From: Saccharothrix obliqua
Lineage (GTDB): Bacteria; Actinomycetota; Actinomycetes; Mycobacteriales; Pseudonocardiaceae
Direction: 5' to 3'
Assembly (NCBI RefSeq): GCF_019375475.1
Contig: NZ_JAHXGQ010000002.1
Coordinates: 826,107-890,106, forward strand
DNA length: 64,000 nt
Part shown: positions 31,619-39,700 of the stretch, one piece after another
Layout: every line of letters begins with the position of its first letter
Position numbering within the stretch: the first letter of the stretch is position 1
Notes under the pieces: model-generated
Databases searched by the model: none
What the model was told of the DNA's origin: nothing
What the model saw: the letters and a program-made list of their open reading frames with translations, nothing else
Made by a program: the position numbers and the translations under genes

Positions 31619-32287
31619 TCAGCCGGTCAGCTCATCCAATGCGCGTTGGGCGGCTTCCAGCTCCGCCCGGAGCTGTTCGACGCGGGCCAGGTGGCGTTCG
31701 CGGGCGGCGCTGAGCACCGTCTCGACCGCCTCGTCGACCTCCGGCAGGAGCAGCTTCGCGGCGCGGGACACGGCGGACGCGGCGATCGGCGCGCCCCGGA
31801 GGACCCGCTTGGCGCCGGACTGCACGTCCACCGTCCACTCGCCCTCCGCGGAGGACGTCAGCGTGACGGTCACCTCGGCGGGCTTGGCGTGCTTGCGCGC
31901 CGGCGGGCGGGCGGGCGCGGGATCGGGCTTGGCGGGCGCCGGTTTCGGCTTGGCGGGCACGGGCTTCGGCTCCGGGGTGTAGATGTGCTCGACGGGGGTC
32001 GGCGCGGGCGGCGGCGGTGGCGGCGGCGTCTTCTTGCGGGGCGCGGGCTTCTCCAGGGTCAGCTCGGCGGGCGAGAAGGACAGCTCGTCCCGCGACCCGG
32101 TCGGCCGCACCTGGATGTAGTCGCCCTCCGGCGGGTCGGTGAAGGCCAGCACCTTCGCCGATCTGCCCTCCTCCACCCCGACCGCCGCCGAGGTGAACCA
32201 CACCGCGGGCGGGCGGCCCTCGGCGAGTTCCCGGCGCAGGTGGTCGAGGTCCTCCGCCGACAAGGAATTCTGCTTGGCCTTCGCCAT
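31619..32287 (-). CDS. DUF6319-like protein, long form
   Basis: A 222-residue protein with GGAGG before ATG 32287. Domain 1 (about residues 1-75) has helix SLSAEDLDHLRRELAEGRPP then a beta-rich part (KVLAFTDPPEGDYIQVRPTG). Residues 80-135 are a Pro/Lys/Ala linker with a P7 run and PAKPKPAPAK repeats. The C-terminal domain (PAEVTVTLTSSAEGEWTVDV, VSRAAKLLLPEVDEAVETVL) ends in a coiled-coil-like helix. The end matches the 156-residue protein at 718. The basic linker could contact nucleic acid, but this is speculative. Confidence 0.78.
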   Translation of the reverse strand: MAKAKQNSLSAEDLDHLRRELAEGRPPAVWFTSAAVGVEEGRSAKVLAFTDPPEGDYIQVRPTGSRDELSFSPAELTLEKPAPRKKTPPPPPPPAPTPVEHIYTPEPKPVPAKPKPAPAKPDPAPARPPARKHAKPAEVTVTLTSSAEGEWTVDVQSGAKRVLRGAPIAASAVSRAAKLLLPEVDEAVETVLSAARERHLARVEQLRAELEAAQRALDELTG

Positions 32288-32391
32288 CGGGCACCTCCGC
32301 TGCCGATCAAGATCCGTCGCGTGCAGCTTGCCCTACGGGACCGACAATTCCGCGCGCCGCCCGCGCGCGGGACGCCGCGCCGGCTTCTTCA

Positions 32392-32418
32392 GTCCACAGT
32401 GGACAGTCCGCTGTGGAC
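32392..32418 (-). terminator. Hairpin with GTCCACAG arms
   Basis: Perfect arms GTCCACAG (32392-32399) and CTGTGGAC (32411-32418) lie just beyond the stop of the 65-residue gene on the minus strand. The left arm is part of a GTCCACAGTGGAC motif that recurs elsewhere in the window. Confidence 0.45.
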
Positions 32419-32420
32419 GG

Positions 32421-32618
32421 TCAGTCCTCGACGCGCAGCCGGTACTCGCAGCCGTACTCGACGGCGTACTGGAGGTCGTAGTGGTGCACGATCTTCGGGC
32501 CGCCGTGCAGGTGCACGTGGGTGACGGTCGGCTTGGGCGCGTCGTCCGGCATGTCCACCGAGTCGACGCGACCGTCGAGGGGACCGCCGACGAACCGCAC
32601 CACGTAGGCATCCGCCAT
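32421..32618 (-). CDS. Hypothetical 65-residue protein
   Basis: ATG 32618 with GAGAGGGAAG upstream. The sequence MADAYVVRFVGGPLDGRVDS continues with paired beta strands, a His-rich turn (THVHLHGGPKIVHHYDLQYA) and an aromatic end (VEYGCEYRLRVED). The opening VRFxGGPLDGR is seen in many short phage and actinobacterial hypothetical proteins that fold as small beta barrels. No function is known. Single gene with a hairpin after its stop. Confidence 0.7.
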   Translation of the reverse strand: MADAYVVRFVGGPLDGRVDSVDMPDDAPKPTVTHVHLHGGPKIVHHYDLQYAVEYGCEYRLRVED

Positions 32619-32886
32619 GGCCTGCTTCCCTCTCCGTCGATGACGCCGTTCATGGTACGAGAGGGCCGCCGGGATCGCGTCCGACCGGCCGCGACAACTA
32701 GCCGGTCGGACCAAACCCGCAGGTCGGACGCACACCGGGCAACGCGGGAACCGTCACCCGCCCGAAGCAGGTCGCATGATGCGGTGATCGGGTGATCGCG
32801 CTGCGGCGAACGGTGGACGCTCGCGGCGACGCCGGACGACTGCCACCGGCCTCGCGGCGTGAGACGCGGTGGCCCTTTTTCGCGAC

Positions 32887-33879
32887 CTAGTTGCGCTTCC
32901 TGCTCGGCTGCACGCGCGGCGGCTCGCCGGGCATCTTCGGGTAGTCCGGCGGGTACGGGAGTTCGCCTCTCTCGTCCGACGCGTACCAGTCGAGGAGGGT
33001 CTCCAGGCCGAACGCCTCGTCGTCCAGGCTCGCGTGCGGGTCGCCGTGCTCGGCCAGGTACGCGGGCACGGTGAGCACGTCGAAGTCGTCCGGGTCCACT
33101 GTGGACAGGCGGTCCCAGGTCACCGGTGTCGACACGGTCGCCCGCGGGGTGCCGCGGACCGACCACGCCGACGCGATGGTGCGGTCGCGCGCGGCCTGGT
33201 TGTAGTCCAGGAACACGCGTTCCCCGCGCTCCTCCTTCCACCACGACGTGGTCGCGAGGTCGGGCACGCGGCGCTCCACCTCGCGCGCCAGGGCGATCAC
33301 GGCGTGCCGCACGTCGATGAAGTCCCACTCCGGCCGGATGCGGACGGCGACGTGGACGCCTCGACCGCCGGAGGTCTTCGGGTAGCCGGTCATGCCCAGG
33401 TCGTCCAGCACCTCGCGCAACACCTCCGCCACGCGCACGGCGTCGGCGAAATCAGTGCCGGGCTGGGGGTCCAGGTCCACCCGCAACTCGTCGGGGTGGT
33501 CGGTGTCGGGCCTGCGCACGGGCCACGGGTGGAAGTCGAACGTGCCCAGGTTCGCCGCCCACGCGAGCACGGCGGGCTCGGTGGGGCACACCTCGTCGGC
33601 GGGCCGGCCGGAGGGGAACGCCACGCGTGCCGTCTGCACCCAGTCCGGCGCGCCCTTGGGCAGCCGCTTCTGGTAGAACGCCTCGCCGGTGACGCCGTCC
33701 ACGTACCGCTTGAGGGTGGTCGGCCGGTCGCGCAGGACGTTCAGCAGCGGTTCGGCGACCGCCACGTAATACTCGACCACCTGGCGCTTGGTGATGCCGC
33801 GCTCGGGGAAGTACGGCTTGTCGGGGTTCGACACCCGCACCACGCGGTCGCCTACGGTCAGCTCAACAGCCTGGGCCAC
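32887..33879 (-). CDS. LigD-type DNA polymerase/primase domain protein
   Basis: A 330-residue stand-alone polymerase domain (archaeo-eukaryotic primase fold). Seen are VSNPDKPYFPERGITKRQVV at the start, the metal site LRVDLDPQPG (DxD), the SGGRGVHVAVRI catalytic His region, and FLDYNQAARDRTIASAWSVR. This is the enzyme that fills and extends ends during NHEJ. It is not fused to ligase or nuclease domains; LigC at 27113 could supply ligation. Start GTG 33879. It is followed downstream by no obvious terminator. Confidence 0.92.
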   Translation of the reverse strand: MAQAVELTVGDRVVRVSNPDKPYFPERGITKRQVVEYYVAVAEPLLNVLRDRPTTLKRYVDGVTGEAFYQKRLPKGAPDWVQTARVAFPSGRPADEVCPTEPAVLAWAANLGTFDFHPWPVRRPDTDHPDELRVDLDPQPGTDFADAVRVAEVLREVLDDLGMTGYPKTSGGRGVHVAVRIRPEWDFIDVRHAVIALAREVERRVPDLATTSWWKEERGERVFLDYNQAARDRTIASAWSVRGTPRATVSTPVTWDRLSTVDPDDFDVLTVPAYLAEHGDPHASLDDEAFGLETLLDWYASDERGELPYPPDYPKMPGEPPRVQPSRKRN

Positions 33880-33898
33880 GTCGGGGAGCCTAACCCGG

Positions 33899-34546
33899 TC
33901 ACGGGCGCAGCGCGGTGAGCATCTGCGCGCGGACGCGGGCCAGGTGCTTGCGCATCACCGCGGTCGCCTGCTCGGCGTCGCCCGCCGCGACCGCCGTCAC
34001 GAGCGCGTCGTGGTCGTCCAGCGACGCACGCTGGTGCGGCGGGTCGTCGGCGAGCCCGCTGCGCAGCAGCACGACCCGCTGCTGCACGAGCCGCACCTGC
34101 TCGGCGATGTGCGGCGAGCGGGCGGCGTCCAGCAGGGCCCGGTGGAACGCCAGGTCGAGGTGGTGCGGGAAGCGCTCGCCGGAGTGGTGGGTACGGCGGG
34201 ACTCCGCGCACACCGCGCTCAACCTCGCCACGTCGGCGTCGGTGCGGCGGGCGGCGGCGAGTTCGGCCGCCGCGCACTCCAGCGCGGTGCGCAGCTCGAA
34301 CAACGCCGCCACGTCCGCCGCGGTGGCGGTGGGCACGTGCGCGCCGCGGTGCGGCACCAGGACCAGCAGCTGCTCGGAGGCCAGGTGGCGGATGGCCTCC
34401 CGGAGCGGGCCGCGGCTGATGCCGAGCCGCGCGGCCAGCTCGACCTCGTTGACCCGCGTGCCCGGCGGGATCTCGCCGTTCAGCACCAGGTCGCGCAGCA
34501 CGTCGACGGCCTGGCCGGCGAGGCTCAGGTGCACGGGAGGTGTCAC
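33899..34546 (-). CDS. GntR-family regulator, FCD (FadR/VanR) subfamily
   Basis: A 215-residue protein starting at GTG 34546, with GGGAGA upstream. Winged helix domain: RDLVLNGEIPPGTRVNEVEL then AARLGISRGPLREAIRHLAS. The FCD all-helical ligand domain follows, with the metal/ligand residues of this subfamily (DLAFHRALLDAARSPHI). It is divergent from the asparaginase gene, and the 68 bp between them contain a perfect palindrome (34583-34596), so it likely controls both itself and the asparaginase. Confidence 0.9.
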   Translation of the reverse strand: MTPPVHLSLAGQAVDVLRDLVLNGEIPPGTRVNEVELAARLGISRGPLREAIRHLASEQLLVLVPHRGAHVPTATAADVAALFELRTALECAAAELAAARRTDADVARLSAVCAESRRTHHSGERFPHHLDLAFHRALLDAARSPHIAEQVRLVQQRVVLLRSGLADDPPHQRASLDDHDALVTAVAAGDAEQATAVMRKHLARVRAQMLTALRP

Positions 34547-34582
34547 GAACGTCTCCCTAGCACAAACCGGGCGCGGGTTGTT

Positions 34583-34596
34583 AACTGTCGACAGTT
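34583..34596. promoter_or_regulatory. Palindromic operator between GntR regulator and asparaginase
   Basis: AACTGTCGACAGTT is a perfect 14 bp palindrome, 36 bp from the GntR start and 18 bp from the asparaginase start. The CTGTCGACAG core has the short TGT-N2-ACA form used by FCD-type GntR regulators. Confidence 0.65.
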
Positions 34597-34614
34597 GGCA
34601 GCGGAGGAGGGCGC

Positions 34615-35559
34615 ATGGCGCACGAGCTGGTCGCCGAGGTGTGGCGGGGCGACTTCCTGGAGTCGGTGCACCACGGCTCGGTGGTGGCGTTGGACCGCGA
34701 CGGCCGGGTGGCGCTCGCCGTGGGGCAGCCCGCCGAGGTGGCGTACCCGCGGTCGTCGAACAAGCCGGTGCAGGCCCTCGCCATGCTGCGCCGCGGCCTG
34801 GACCTGGACGGCGAACTGCTCGCCCTGGCCTGCGCCAGCCACTCCGGCGAGGACTTCCACGTCGACGGCGTCCGCCGCCTGCTGGCCGCCGCCGGGCTCA
34901 CCGAGTCCGCGCTCCAGTGCACGCCCGACCTGCCGATCGGGGAGCACGCGTTGCGCGCCCACCTCGCGGCCGGGCGCGACAAGGCCCCGATCTACATGAA
35001 CTGCTCCGGCAAGCACGCCGCGATGCTCGCCACCTGCGTGGCCAACGGCTGGCCCACCGACACCTACCTGGACCCCGCGCACCCGCTCCAGGCCGCCATC
35101 CGGGACACCCTGGAGGAGGCGGCGGGCGAACCGGTCGGCGCGCAGGGCGTGGACGGCTGCGGCGCGCCGCTGCTCGGGGTGAGCCTGCTGGGGCTGGCCC
35201 GCGCGTTCCGGCGGATCGCCACGTCCGACGACCCGTTGGAGCGCCGCGTCGCCCGCGCCATGAACACGCACCCGGAGTGGGTGGGCGGCACCGGTCGGGA
35301 CGTCACGGCGTTGATGCGCGCCATCCCCGGTGCGGTGGCCAAGGACGGGGCGGAGGGCGTCTACGCGATCGGCCTGCCGACCGGTGAGGCCGTGGCGTGC
35401 AAGATCGGCGACGGTTCGGGCCGGGCCCGCGCGGTGGTGCTGGTGGCGGCGCTGCGCGCGCTGGGCGTGGCCGCGCCGGAGGAGTTGGCCACGTTCCCGG
35501 TGCTGGGCCACGGCCGCCCGGTGGGCGCGATCCGCCCGGCCGCCGCCCTGACCCGCTGA
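34615..35559 (+). CDS. Class 3 (Rhizobium ReAV-type) L-asparaginase
   Basis: A 314-residue protein with GGAGGAGG before ATG 34615. The residues that define this class are all present: Ser47 and Lys50 (RSSNKP), Cys130 and Lys133 (NCSGKHAAM) and Cys182 (VDGCGAP), corresponding to Ser48, Lys51, Cys135, Lys138 and Cys189 of R. etli ReAV. It is unrelated in fold to the E. coli type enzymes. Hydrolyses asparagine to aspartate and ammonia, with a metal site near the two Cys. Single gene under the divergent GntR regulator. Confidence 0.9.
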   Translation: MAHELVAEVWRGDFLESVHHGSVVALDRDGRVALAVGQPAEVAYPRSSNKPVQALAMLRRGLDLDGELLALACASHSGEDFHVDGVRRLLAAAGLTESALQCTPDLPIGEHALRAHLAAGRDKAPIYMNCSGKHAAMLATCVANGWPTDTYLDPAHPLQAAIRDTLEEAAGEPVGAQGVDGCGAPLLGVSLLGLARAFRRIATSDDPLERRVARAMNTHPEWVGGTGRDVTALMRAIPGAVAKDGAEGVYAIGLPTGEAVACKIGDGSGRARAVVLVAALRALGVAAPEELATFPVLGHGRPVGAIRPAAALTR

Positions 35560-35698
35560 GGCGATCGGCGCCCGCCGCCGGTGCGGAGAGGGCGCCGGTC
35601 ACCGGGTGCGCTGAACGGCCGAACGGCGGCGCGACCCGATCCGACGGAGCTGCGGTGTACCGGCCGCCGCGGGTTGAAGTGGCCACTACGCTGGCCGC

Positions 35699-36037
35699 AT
35701 GGCCAGTTCCCGTGCCGCCGACACCCCGGAGGAGGACCGGCCGACGGGCCGGTCCGACGAGCGGCAACCCAACATCGACGACGAGTTGATCGGCCTGGAC
35801 CCGGACGACCCGGAGACCAGGGCGTTCGCCGAGCACCTGGACCGGATGCAGCGGCAGCAGCCCGCGTTCACGGTCGAGGGCTACCTGGCTGGCGTGGAGA
35901 ACTTCGCCGATTCCGCGAACCGCGCGGGCGGGTTGCGCAGGCTCACCGCGGTCGCCGTCGTGCTGCTGATCCTGCTGGGTGTCGCGGTGTCCGTGTGGTT
36001 CGGGCTCGGCGAGATCCTGTCCACGTTCTTCGACTAA
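35699..36037 (+). CDS. Hypothetical single-span membrane protein
   Basis: A 112-residue protein. Residues 1-55 are acidic and disordered (DDELIGLDPDDPETRAFAEH), followed by TVEGYLAGVENFADSANRAGG. One membrane helix near the C-terminus (LTAVAVVLLILLGVAVSVWF) ends with LGEILSTFFD. No family is recognised. With a long acidic cytosolic N-terminus and a C-terminal anchor, it resembles tail-anchored partner proteins. It is nine bases upstream of msrB and probably in the same transcript. Confidence 0.7.
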   Translation: MASSRAADTPEEDRPTGRSDERQPNIDDELIGLDPDDPETRAFAEHLDRMQRQQPAFTVEGYLAGVENFADSANRAGGLRRLTAVAVVLLILLGVAVSVWFGLGEILSTFFD

Positions 36038-36046
36038 CGTGGAGGT

Positions 36047-36484
36047 ATGGAACCTGTCGTCGGCGCCACCCCGAAGGTGGTCCGCTCCGAGCTGGAGTGG
36101 CGGGAGATCCTCTCGCCCAAGGAGTTCGCCGTGCTGCGCCAGGCGGGCACCGAACCCGCCTGGACCGGCGAGTACACCGACACCAAGACCGAGGGCGTCT
36201 ACTCGTGCCGCGCGTGCGGCGCGGAGCTGTTCCGCAGCGACACCAAGTTCGACTCGCACTGCGGCTGGCCGTCGTTCTTCTCCCCGCTCGCCGCGGACTC
36301 GGTGATCCTGCGCGAGGACCGCTCACACGGAATGGCGCGCACGGAGGTGCTGTGCGCGACGTGTCACAGCCATTTGGGCCACGTCTTCGAGGGTGAGGGC
36401 TACGCCACTCCGACGGATCAGCGCTACTGCATCAACAGCGTCAGTTTGCGTCTGGTCGAAACCACCGGCGGTCCGACAGACTGA
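36047..36484 (+). CDS. msrB: Peptide-methionine (R)-S-oxide reductase
   Basis: A 145-residue MsrB. Two structural zinc pairs, CRAC and CATC, are present, with GWPSF and the catalytic Cys in RYCINSVSLRL. Repairs methionine-R-sulfoxide in oxidised proteins with thioredoxin. AGG precedes ATG 36047. It is followed after 44 bp by the tiny ORF at 36529. Confidence 0.95.
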   Translation: MEPVVGATPKVVRSELEWREILSPKEFAVLRQAGTEPAWTGEYTDTKTEGVYSCRACGAELFRSDTKFDSHCGWPSFFSPLAADSVILREDRSHGMARTEVLCATCHSHLGHVFEGEGYATPTDQRYCINSVSLRLVETTGGPTD

Positions 36485-36528
36485 GGGCGCTGGTCCGAAC
36501 GACGAAGGTATCCACCGAGGGAGGAATC

Positions 36529-36594
36529 ATGCGCATCTTCAAGGGCACCGACGGCGAGGGTTCGGGCGGCGTGGACGGCGCGTCGTCGTCCTGA
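36529..36594 (+). CDS. 21-residue Gly/Ser-rich peptide ORF
   Basis: ATG 36529 follows a very good ribosome site (GAGGGAGGAATC). The peptide reads MRIFKGTDGEG then SGGVDGASSS. It has no Cys. Its strong initiation site and its place just before the TIGR04222/MNIO genes make it worth recording, but at this length coding potential cannot be proved. It might be a leader peptide or a small product of the msrB transcript. Confidence 0.4.
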   Translation: MRIFKGTDGEGSGGVDGASSS

Positions 36595-36709
36595 CCCCGC
36601 GCGGCGGCAACCCTAAGGTTTGCTAAAGCGCTCTTGTCGGGGTGTGGCCTGACCCACACGATTACCCCCTGCGCCGGTATCGCCGGGCAGGGCTCGCAGG
36701 GGGTGGACC

Positions 36710-37612
36710 GTGGAGCGACCGTGGGGTCTGTCAGGCCCGGAATTCCTTGAGCTGTACTGGATCGCGCTGGCCGTCGCAGTGGCGGTCGCGATCTTCGTCC
36801 GGGTGCGCCCGCGGCGGGCGCCGGTCGGTTCCCCCGCGGACGTGCCCGGACTCCACGACATCGCCTTCCTGACCGGCGGTCCGCGCCGGGTCGTCGAGAC
36901 GTCCGTGGCGTCGTTGATCGAGTCCGGCGCGCTGCGCCCGGCGCGGGACGGCGCGGTGCGGGTGGTCGGCTCCCCCGTCCCGTCGAACCCGGTGGACGCG
37001 GCCGTGCTCGCCGACGCCCGCCGTTACCGGTACCGGACGCTGGCGCTGCTGATCGCCGCGGTGACCGACCAGGACCCGCCGCGCCTCGTGGGCGACCGGC
37101 TGGTGGAGCGGGGTTACCTGGTGGCGCCGCGCGTGGTGCGCCGGGCGGTGCGCTGGAGCCTGGCGCCGATGGCGCTGGTCGCCGCGGTCGGCGTGGTGCG
37201 CTGGGTGAACGGCGTCGCGATCGGCGCGCCGGTCGGCTGGCTGTCCCTGCAACTCCTGCTCACCGGCGTGCTGATCGCCTTGGGCCGCAAGACGAAATCC
37301 GTCCACCGCACCGTGCTGGGCAACCGCGCGGTGGCGGCGGCGCGCACCGGGGGTGGTGCGGCGGCCGGCCAGGCCGGCGAGTCCTGGCCGGTCGCCCTCG
37401 GTGGCTTCGAGGCGCATCCGAACATCCCGCTGCGCGCGGCGGCCCGCCGGGTGGTCGGGCTGCGGGTCCGCGCCAGGTCGGCCGCCGACGGCTCGCCGGT
37501 GCTCATCGCGGGCACCACGGTCGGGACGTCCTGCGGCAGCGGGTCGTCTTGCGGCAGCGGGTCGTCGTGCGGTGGTGGCGGCGGCGGGTGTGGCGGCGGT
37601 GGCGGCGGCTGA
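36710..37612 (+). CDS. TIGR04222-type membrane protein with Cys/Gly tail (1)
   Basis: A 300-residue protein starting at GTG 36710. One membrane helix lies near the start (YWIALAVAVAVAIFV). A TIGR04222-like domain follows (LHDIAFLTGGPRRVVETSVA, VERGYLVAPRVVRRAVRWSL) with two further helices around residues 150-195. The last 30 residues are SCGSGSSCGSGSSCGGGG then a Cys/Gly run, with five Cys in all. TIGR04222 proteins are known for such low-complexity ends. With a MNIO oxidase three genes on, the tail is a candidate for Cys modification or metal binding at the membrane. Confidence 0.82.
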   Translation: MERPWGLSGPEFLELYWIALAVAVAVAIFVRVRPRRAPVGSPADVPGLHDIAFLTGGPRRVVETSVASLIESGALRPARDGAVRVVGSPVPSNPVDAAVLADARRYRYRTLALLIAAVTDQDPPRLVGDRLVERGYLVAPRVVRRAVRWSLAPMALVAAVGVVRWVNGVAIGAPVGWLSLQLLLTGVLIALGRKTKSVHRTVLGNRAVAAARTGGGAAAGQAGESWPVALGGFEAHPNIPLRAAARRVVGLRVRARSAADGSPVLIAGTTVGTSCGSGSSCGSGSSCGGGGGGCGGGGGG

Positions 37613-37722
37613 GACCCGCGGCGGCGTGGTGACCGCCGGCACGCGCGGAACCGATCGGGCTGGTCAGCGCGTCCCAGCGGGGCGCGGCCGGTGGGTGGTC
37701 GCCGAGCGGGCGGAAGGGGACC

Positions 37723-38502
37723 GTGGTGGCTGCTTCCCGGGTGTCGGCAGCGGTGAACCCGGCGGTGGGGCTGCGTGCCGAGGAGCTGGGCTTCCTCGCG
37801 GGTGGGCCGGGGCGGGCGGCGGAGGTGGCCGTGGTGTCGTTGCTCGCGTCGCGCTCGGTGCGGGTGTCCCGCGAGGGCCTGGTCAGCCCGGTGCGCCAGG
37901 TGGTGCCCGGCACGCCGCTGGAAGCGCTGGTGCTCCGGTCCCTGCCGCGTCCGCTGGGCGAGCTGGTCGCGGCGGTGGCGCGTGGTCCGGAAGTCGGGTC
38001 GCTGCGGCGCGGGCTGGTCGAGCGCGGGCTGGCGCGGTCGGCGGCGGTGCGGTCGGCGGTGGCGGCGGTGCGCGTGCTGGTGCTGGTGGACGCCTTCGTG
38101 TTGTTCGTGCTGGCCATGGCCGACGTGGTGGCGCCCTGGGTGTTCTTCGCCGGGCTCATCGCCTCGCTGACGGCCGTGGTCGTGCTGGGACGCGTGGCCC
38201 GGCCGTTGACCGCCTCCGGGCGGGCGGCGGTGCGGTGGTCGCGCGGCTCGGTCACGACCCGCGACTGGCGGGTGCTGGTCGCCTGCCACGGTCTGCTGGG
38301 CCGGTACGGCGGTCGCCCGGTGTGGGAGGTGGTGGGCATCGCGCGCACCGCGTCGGCGACGCTGAAGCGGCGCCGGGCGGCGAACCGCTCGGGTGGTGGT
38401 TCGTCGTGCGGTGGTTGCGGCTCCTCCTCGGACGGCGGCTCGTCGTGCGGTGGCGGCGATTCCTCGTGCGGTGGCGGGTGCGGTGGTGGCGGCGGTGACT
38501 GA
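37723..38502 (+). CDS. TIGR04222-type membrane protein with Cys/Gly tail (2)
   Basis: A 259-residue paralogue of the previous gene, starting at GTG 37723. It keeps the LRAEELGFLAGGPGRAAEVA block and LRRGLVERGLARSAAVRSAV, with two membrane helices (VLVLVDAFVLFVLAMADVVA and VFFAGLIASLTAVVVLG). The tail from residue 231 is SGGGSSCGGCGSSSDGGSSC followed by GGGDSSCGGGCGGGGGD, with six Cys. The tail is longer and more Cys-dense than in copy 1. It ends 15 bp before the MNIO gene. Confidence 0.82.
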   Translation: MVAASRVSAAVNPAVGLRAEELGFLAGGPGRAAEVAVVSLLASRSVRVSREGLVSPVRQVVPGTPLEALVLRSLPRPLGELVAAVARGPEVGSLRRGLVERGLARSAAVRSAVAAVRVLVLVDAFVLFVLAMADVVAPWVFFAGLIASLTAVVVLGRVARPLTASGRAAVRWSRGSVTTRDWRVLVACHGLLGRYGGRPVWEVVGIARTASATLKRRRAANRSGGGSSCGGCGSSSDGGSSCGGGDSSCGGGCGGGGGD

Positions 38503-38517
38503 CCGCCGGGGAGAGGG

Positions 38518-39315
38518 GTGCGGGTGAAGCTCGGGGTGGGCATCGGCTGGCGGGCGGAGATCGACCTGACCGTGGAGCGGCTCGACGTGGACTTCGTCGA
38601 GGTGGTGGCGGAGAACCTGCACGTCGGGCACCTGCCGGAATCGGTGCTGCTGCTGCGCGAGCGGGGCGTGCCGGTGCTGCCGCACGCGGTGTCGTTGTCG
38701 CTGGGCGGCGCGGAGCCGGTGGACCCGCGCCGGGTGGCGCACCTCGGCGCGCTGGCGGAGGCGCTGGACGCGCCGTTCGTCAGCGACCACGTGTGCTTCG
38801 TCCGCGCGGGCGGCCTGGACTCCGGGCACCTGATGCCGCTGCCGCGCACCCGCGACGCGCTGGACGTGCTGGTGGCGAACGTCCGGTCCGCGCAGGCCGA
38901 CCTGCCGGTGCCGCTGGCGCTGGAGAACGTGGCGGCGTTGCTGGAGTGGCCGGACGGCGAACTCACCGAGGGCGAGTTCCTGGCGGAGCTGGTGGAGCGC
39001 ACCGGCTGCCTGCTGCTGGTGGACGTGGCGAACCTGTACGCGAACGCCCGCAACCTGGGCACCGACGTGGACCGGTTCCTGGACGAGATCCCGTTGGAGC
39101 GCCTGGCGTACGTGCACGTGGCGGGCGGTGTCGAGCACCAGGGCGTCTACCACGACACGCACGCCCACGCCGTGCTGCCGGAGGTGCTGGACGTGCTCGC
39201 CCGCCTGCGTGAGCGCGTGGACCCGCCGGGTGTGCTGCTGGAGCGCGACGACGACTACCCGTCGGACGCGGACCTCGCGGGCGAGCTGGCGGCCATCCGG
39301 GCGGTGCTGGGGTGA
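38518..39315 (+). CDS. DUF692/MNIO multinuclear iron oxidase
   Basis: A 265-residue TIM-barrel enzyme of the MbnB/TglH/BufB family. Candidate iron ligands are complete: His56 ([11 protein letters not shown]), Asp90 and His91 (SDHVCF), Glu136 (LENVAALL), Asp169 ([14 protein letters not shown]), His200 (YVHVAGG), Asp213 and His215 (YHDTHAH) and Glu242 (LLERD). The family uses two or three irons and O2 to remodel Cys residues of ribosomal peptides. GTG 38524, with GAGAGG at better spacing, is an equally good start. It overlaps the partner gene by 4 bp and follows two proteins with Cys-rich tails, its likely substrates. Confidence 0.9.
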   Translation: MRVKLGVGIGWRAEIDLTVERLDVDFVEVVAENLHVGHLPESVLLLRERGVPVLPHAVSLSLGGAEPVDPRRVAHLGALAEALDAPFVSDHVCFVRAGGLDSGHLMPLPRTRDALDVLVANVRSAQADLPVPLALENVAALLEWPDGELTEGEFLAELVERTGCLLLVDVANLYANARNLGTDVDRFLDEIPLERLAYVHVAGGVEHQGVYHDTHAHAVLPEVLDVLARLRERVDPPGVLLERDDDYPSDADLAGELAAIRAVLG

Positions 39316-39656
39316 CGGAGCCGCAGCGGGAGCGGTTGGCGGCGGCGCAGGCCGGGTTGCTGCGCGCACTGCTCGCCGACGGCACGCCGCCCGCCGGGTT
39401 CGACCCGGAGCGGCTGCGGGTGGAGGCGCGGTCGCTGCTCAACAAGCGGCGTGGTGTGGTGGCGGCGTTGCGGCCGGACGTGGCCGCCGAGCTGGCCGAC
39501 CGGTTCCGCCCGCTGTTCGACGAGTACGCCCGCGCGCACCCCCGCCGCGACGGGACGCGGTTCCGCGAGGACGCCGCCGCGTTCGCCGAGTGGGCCACCG
39601 CCCGCGGTGAGCTGACGCCGCCGCGCAGGCGGCGCTGGTGGCGGCGCGGGACCTGA
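39312..39656 (+). CDS. DUF2063-like MNIO partner protein
   Basis: A 114-residue helical protein starting at GTG 39312 inside the end of the MNIO gene (GTGA overlap). The pattern [78 protein letters not shown] follows, in order, the N-terminal domain of DUF2063 proteins (BufC/HvfC-type). Those partners bring precursor peptides to MNIO enzymes. The C-terminal domain of full-length DUF2063 proteins is missing. The end is basic (RRRRWWRRG). The coupling and resemblance support a substrate-recruitment role; this is inference. Confidence 0.7.
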   Translation: MTEPQRERLAAAQAGLLRALLADGTPPAGFDPERLRVEARSLLNKRRGVVAALRPDVAAELADRFRPLFDEYARAHPRRDGTRFREDAAAFAEWATARGELTPPRRRRWWRRGT

Positions 39657-39700
39657 CGGGTCCGCGCAACCCGACCGCCCGGCCGTTCCGTCCCACCGGC

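Noticed and set aside
36710..39315. Methanobactin-type cluster
   Set aside because: The MNIO enzyme is present but there is no MbnA-like precursor, MbnC, TonB or MATE exporter; the TIGR04222 context is different.
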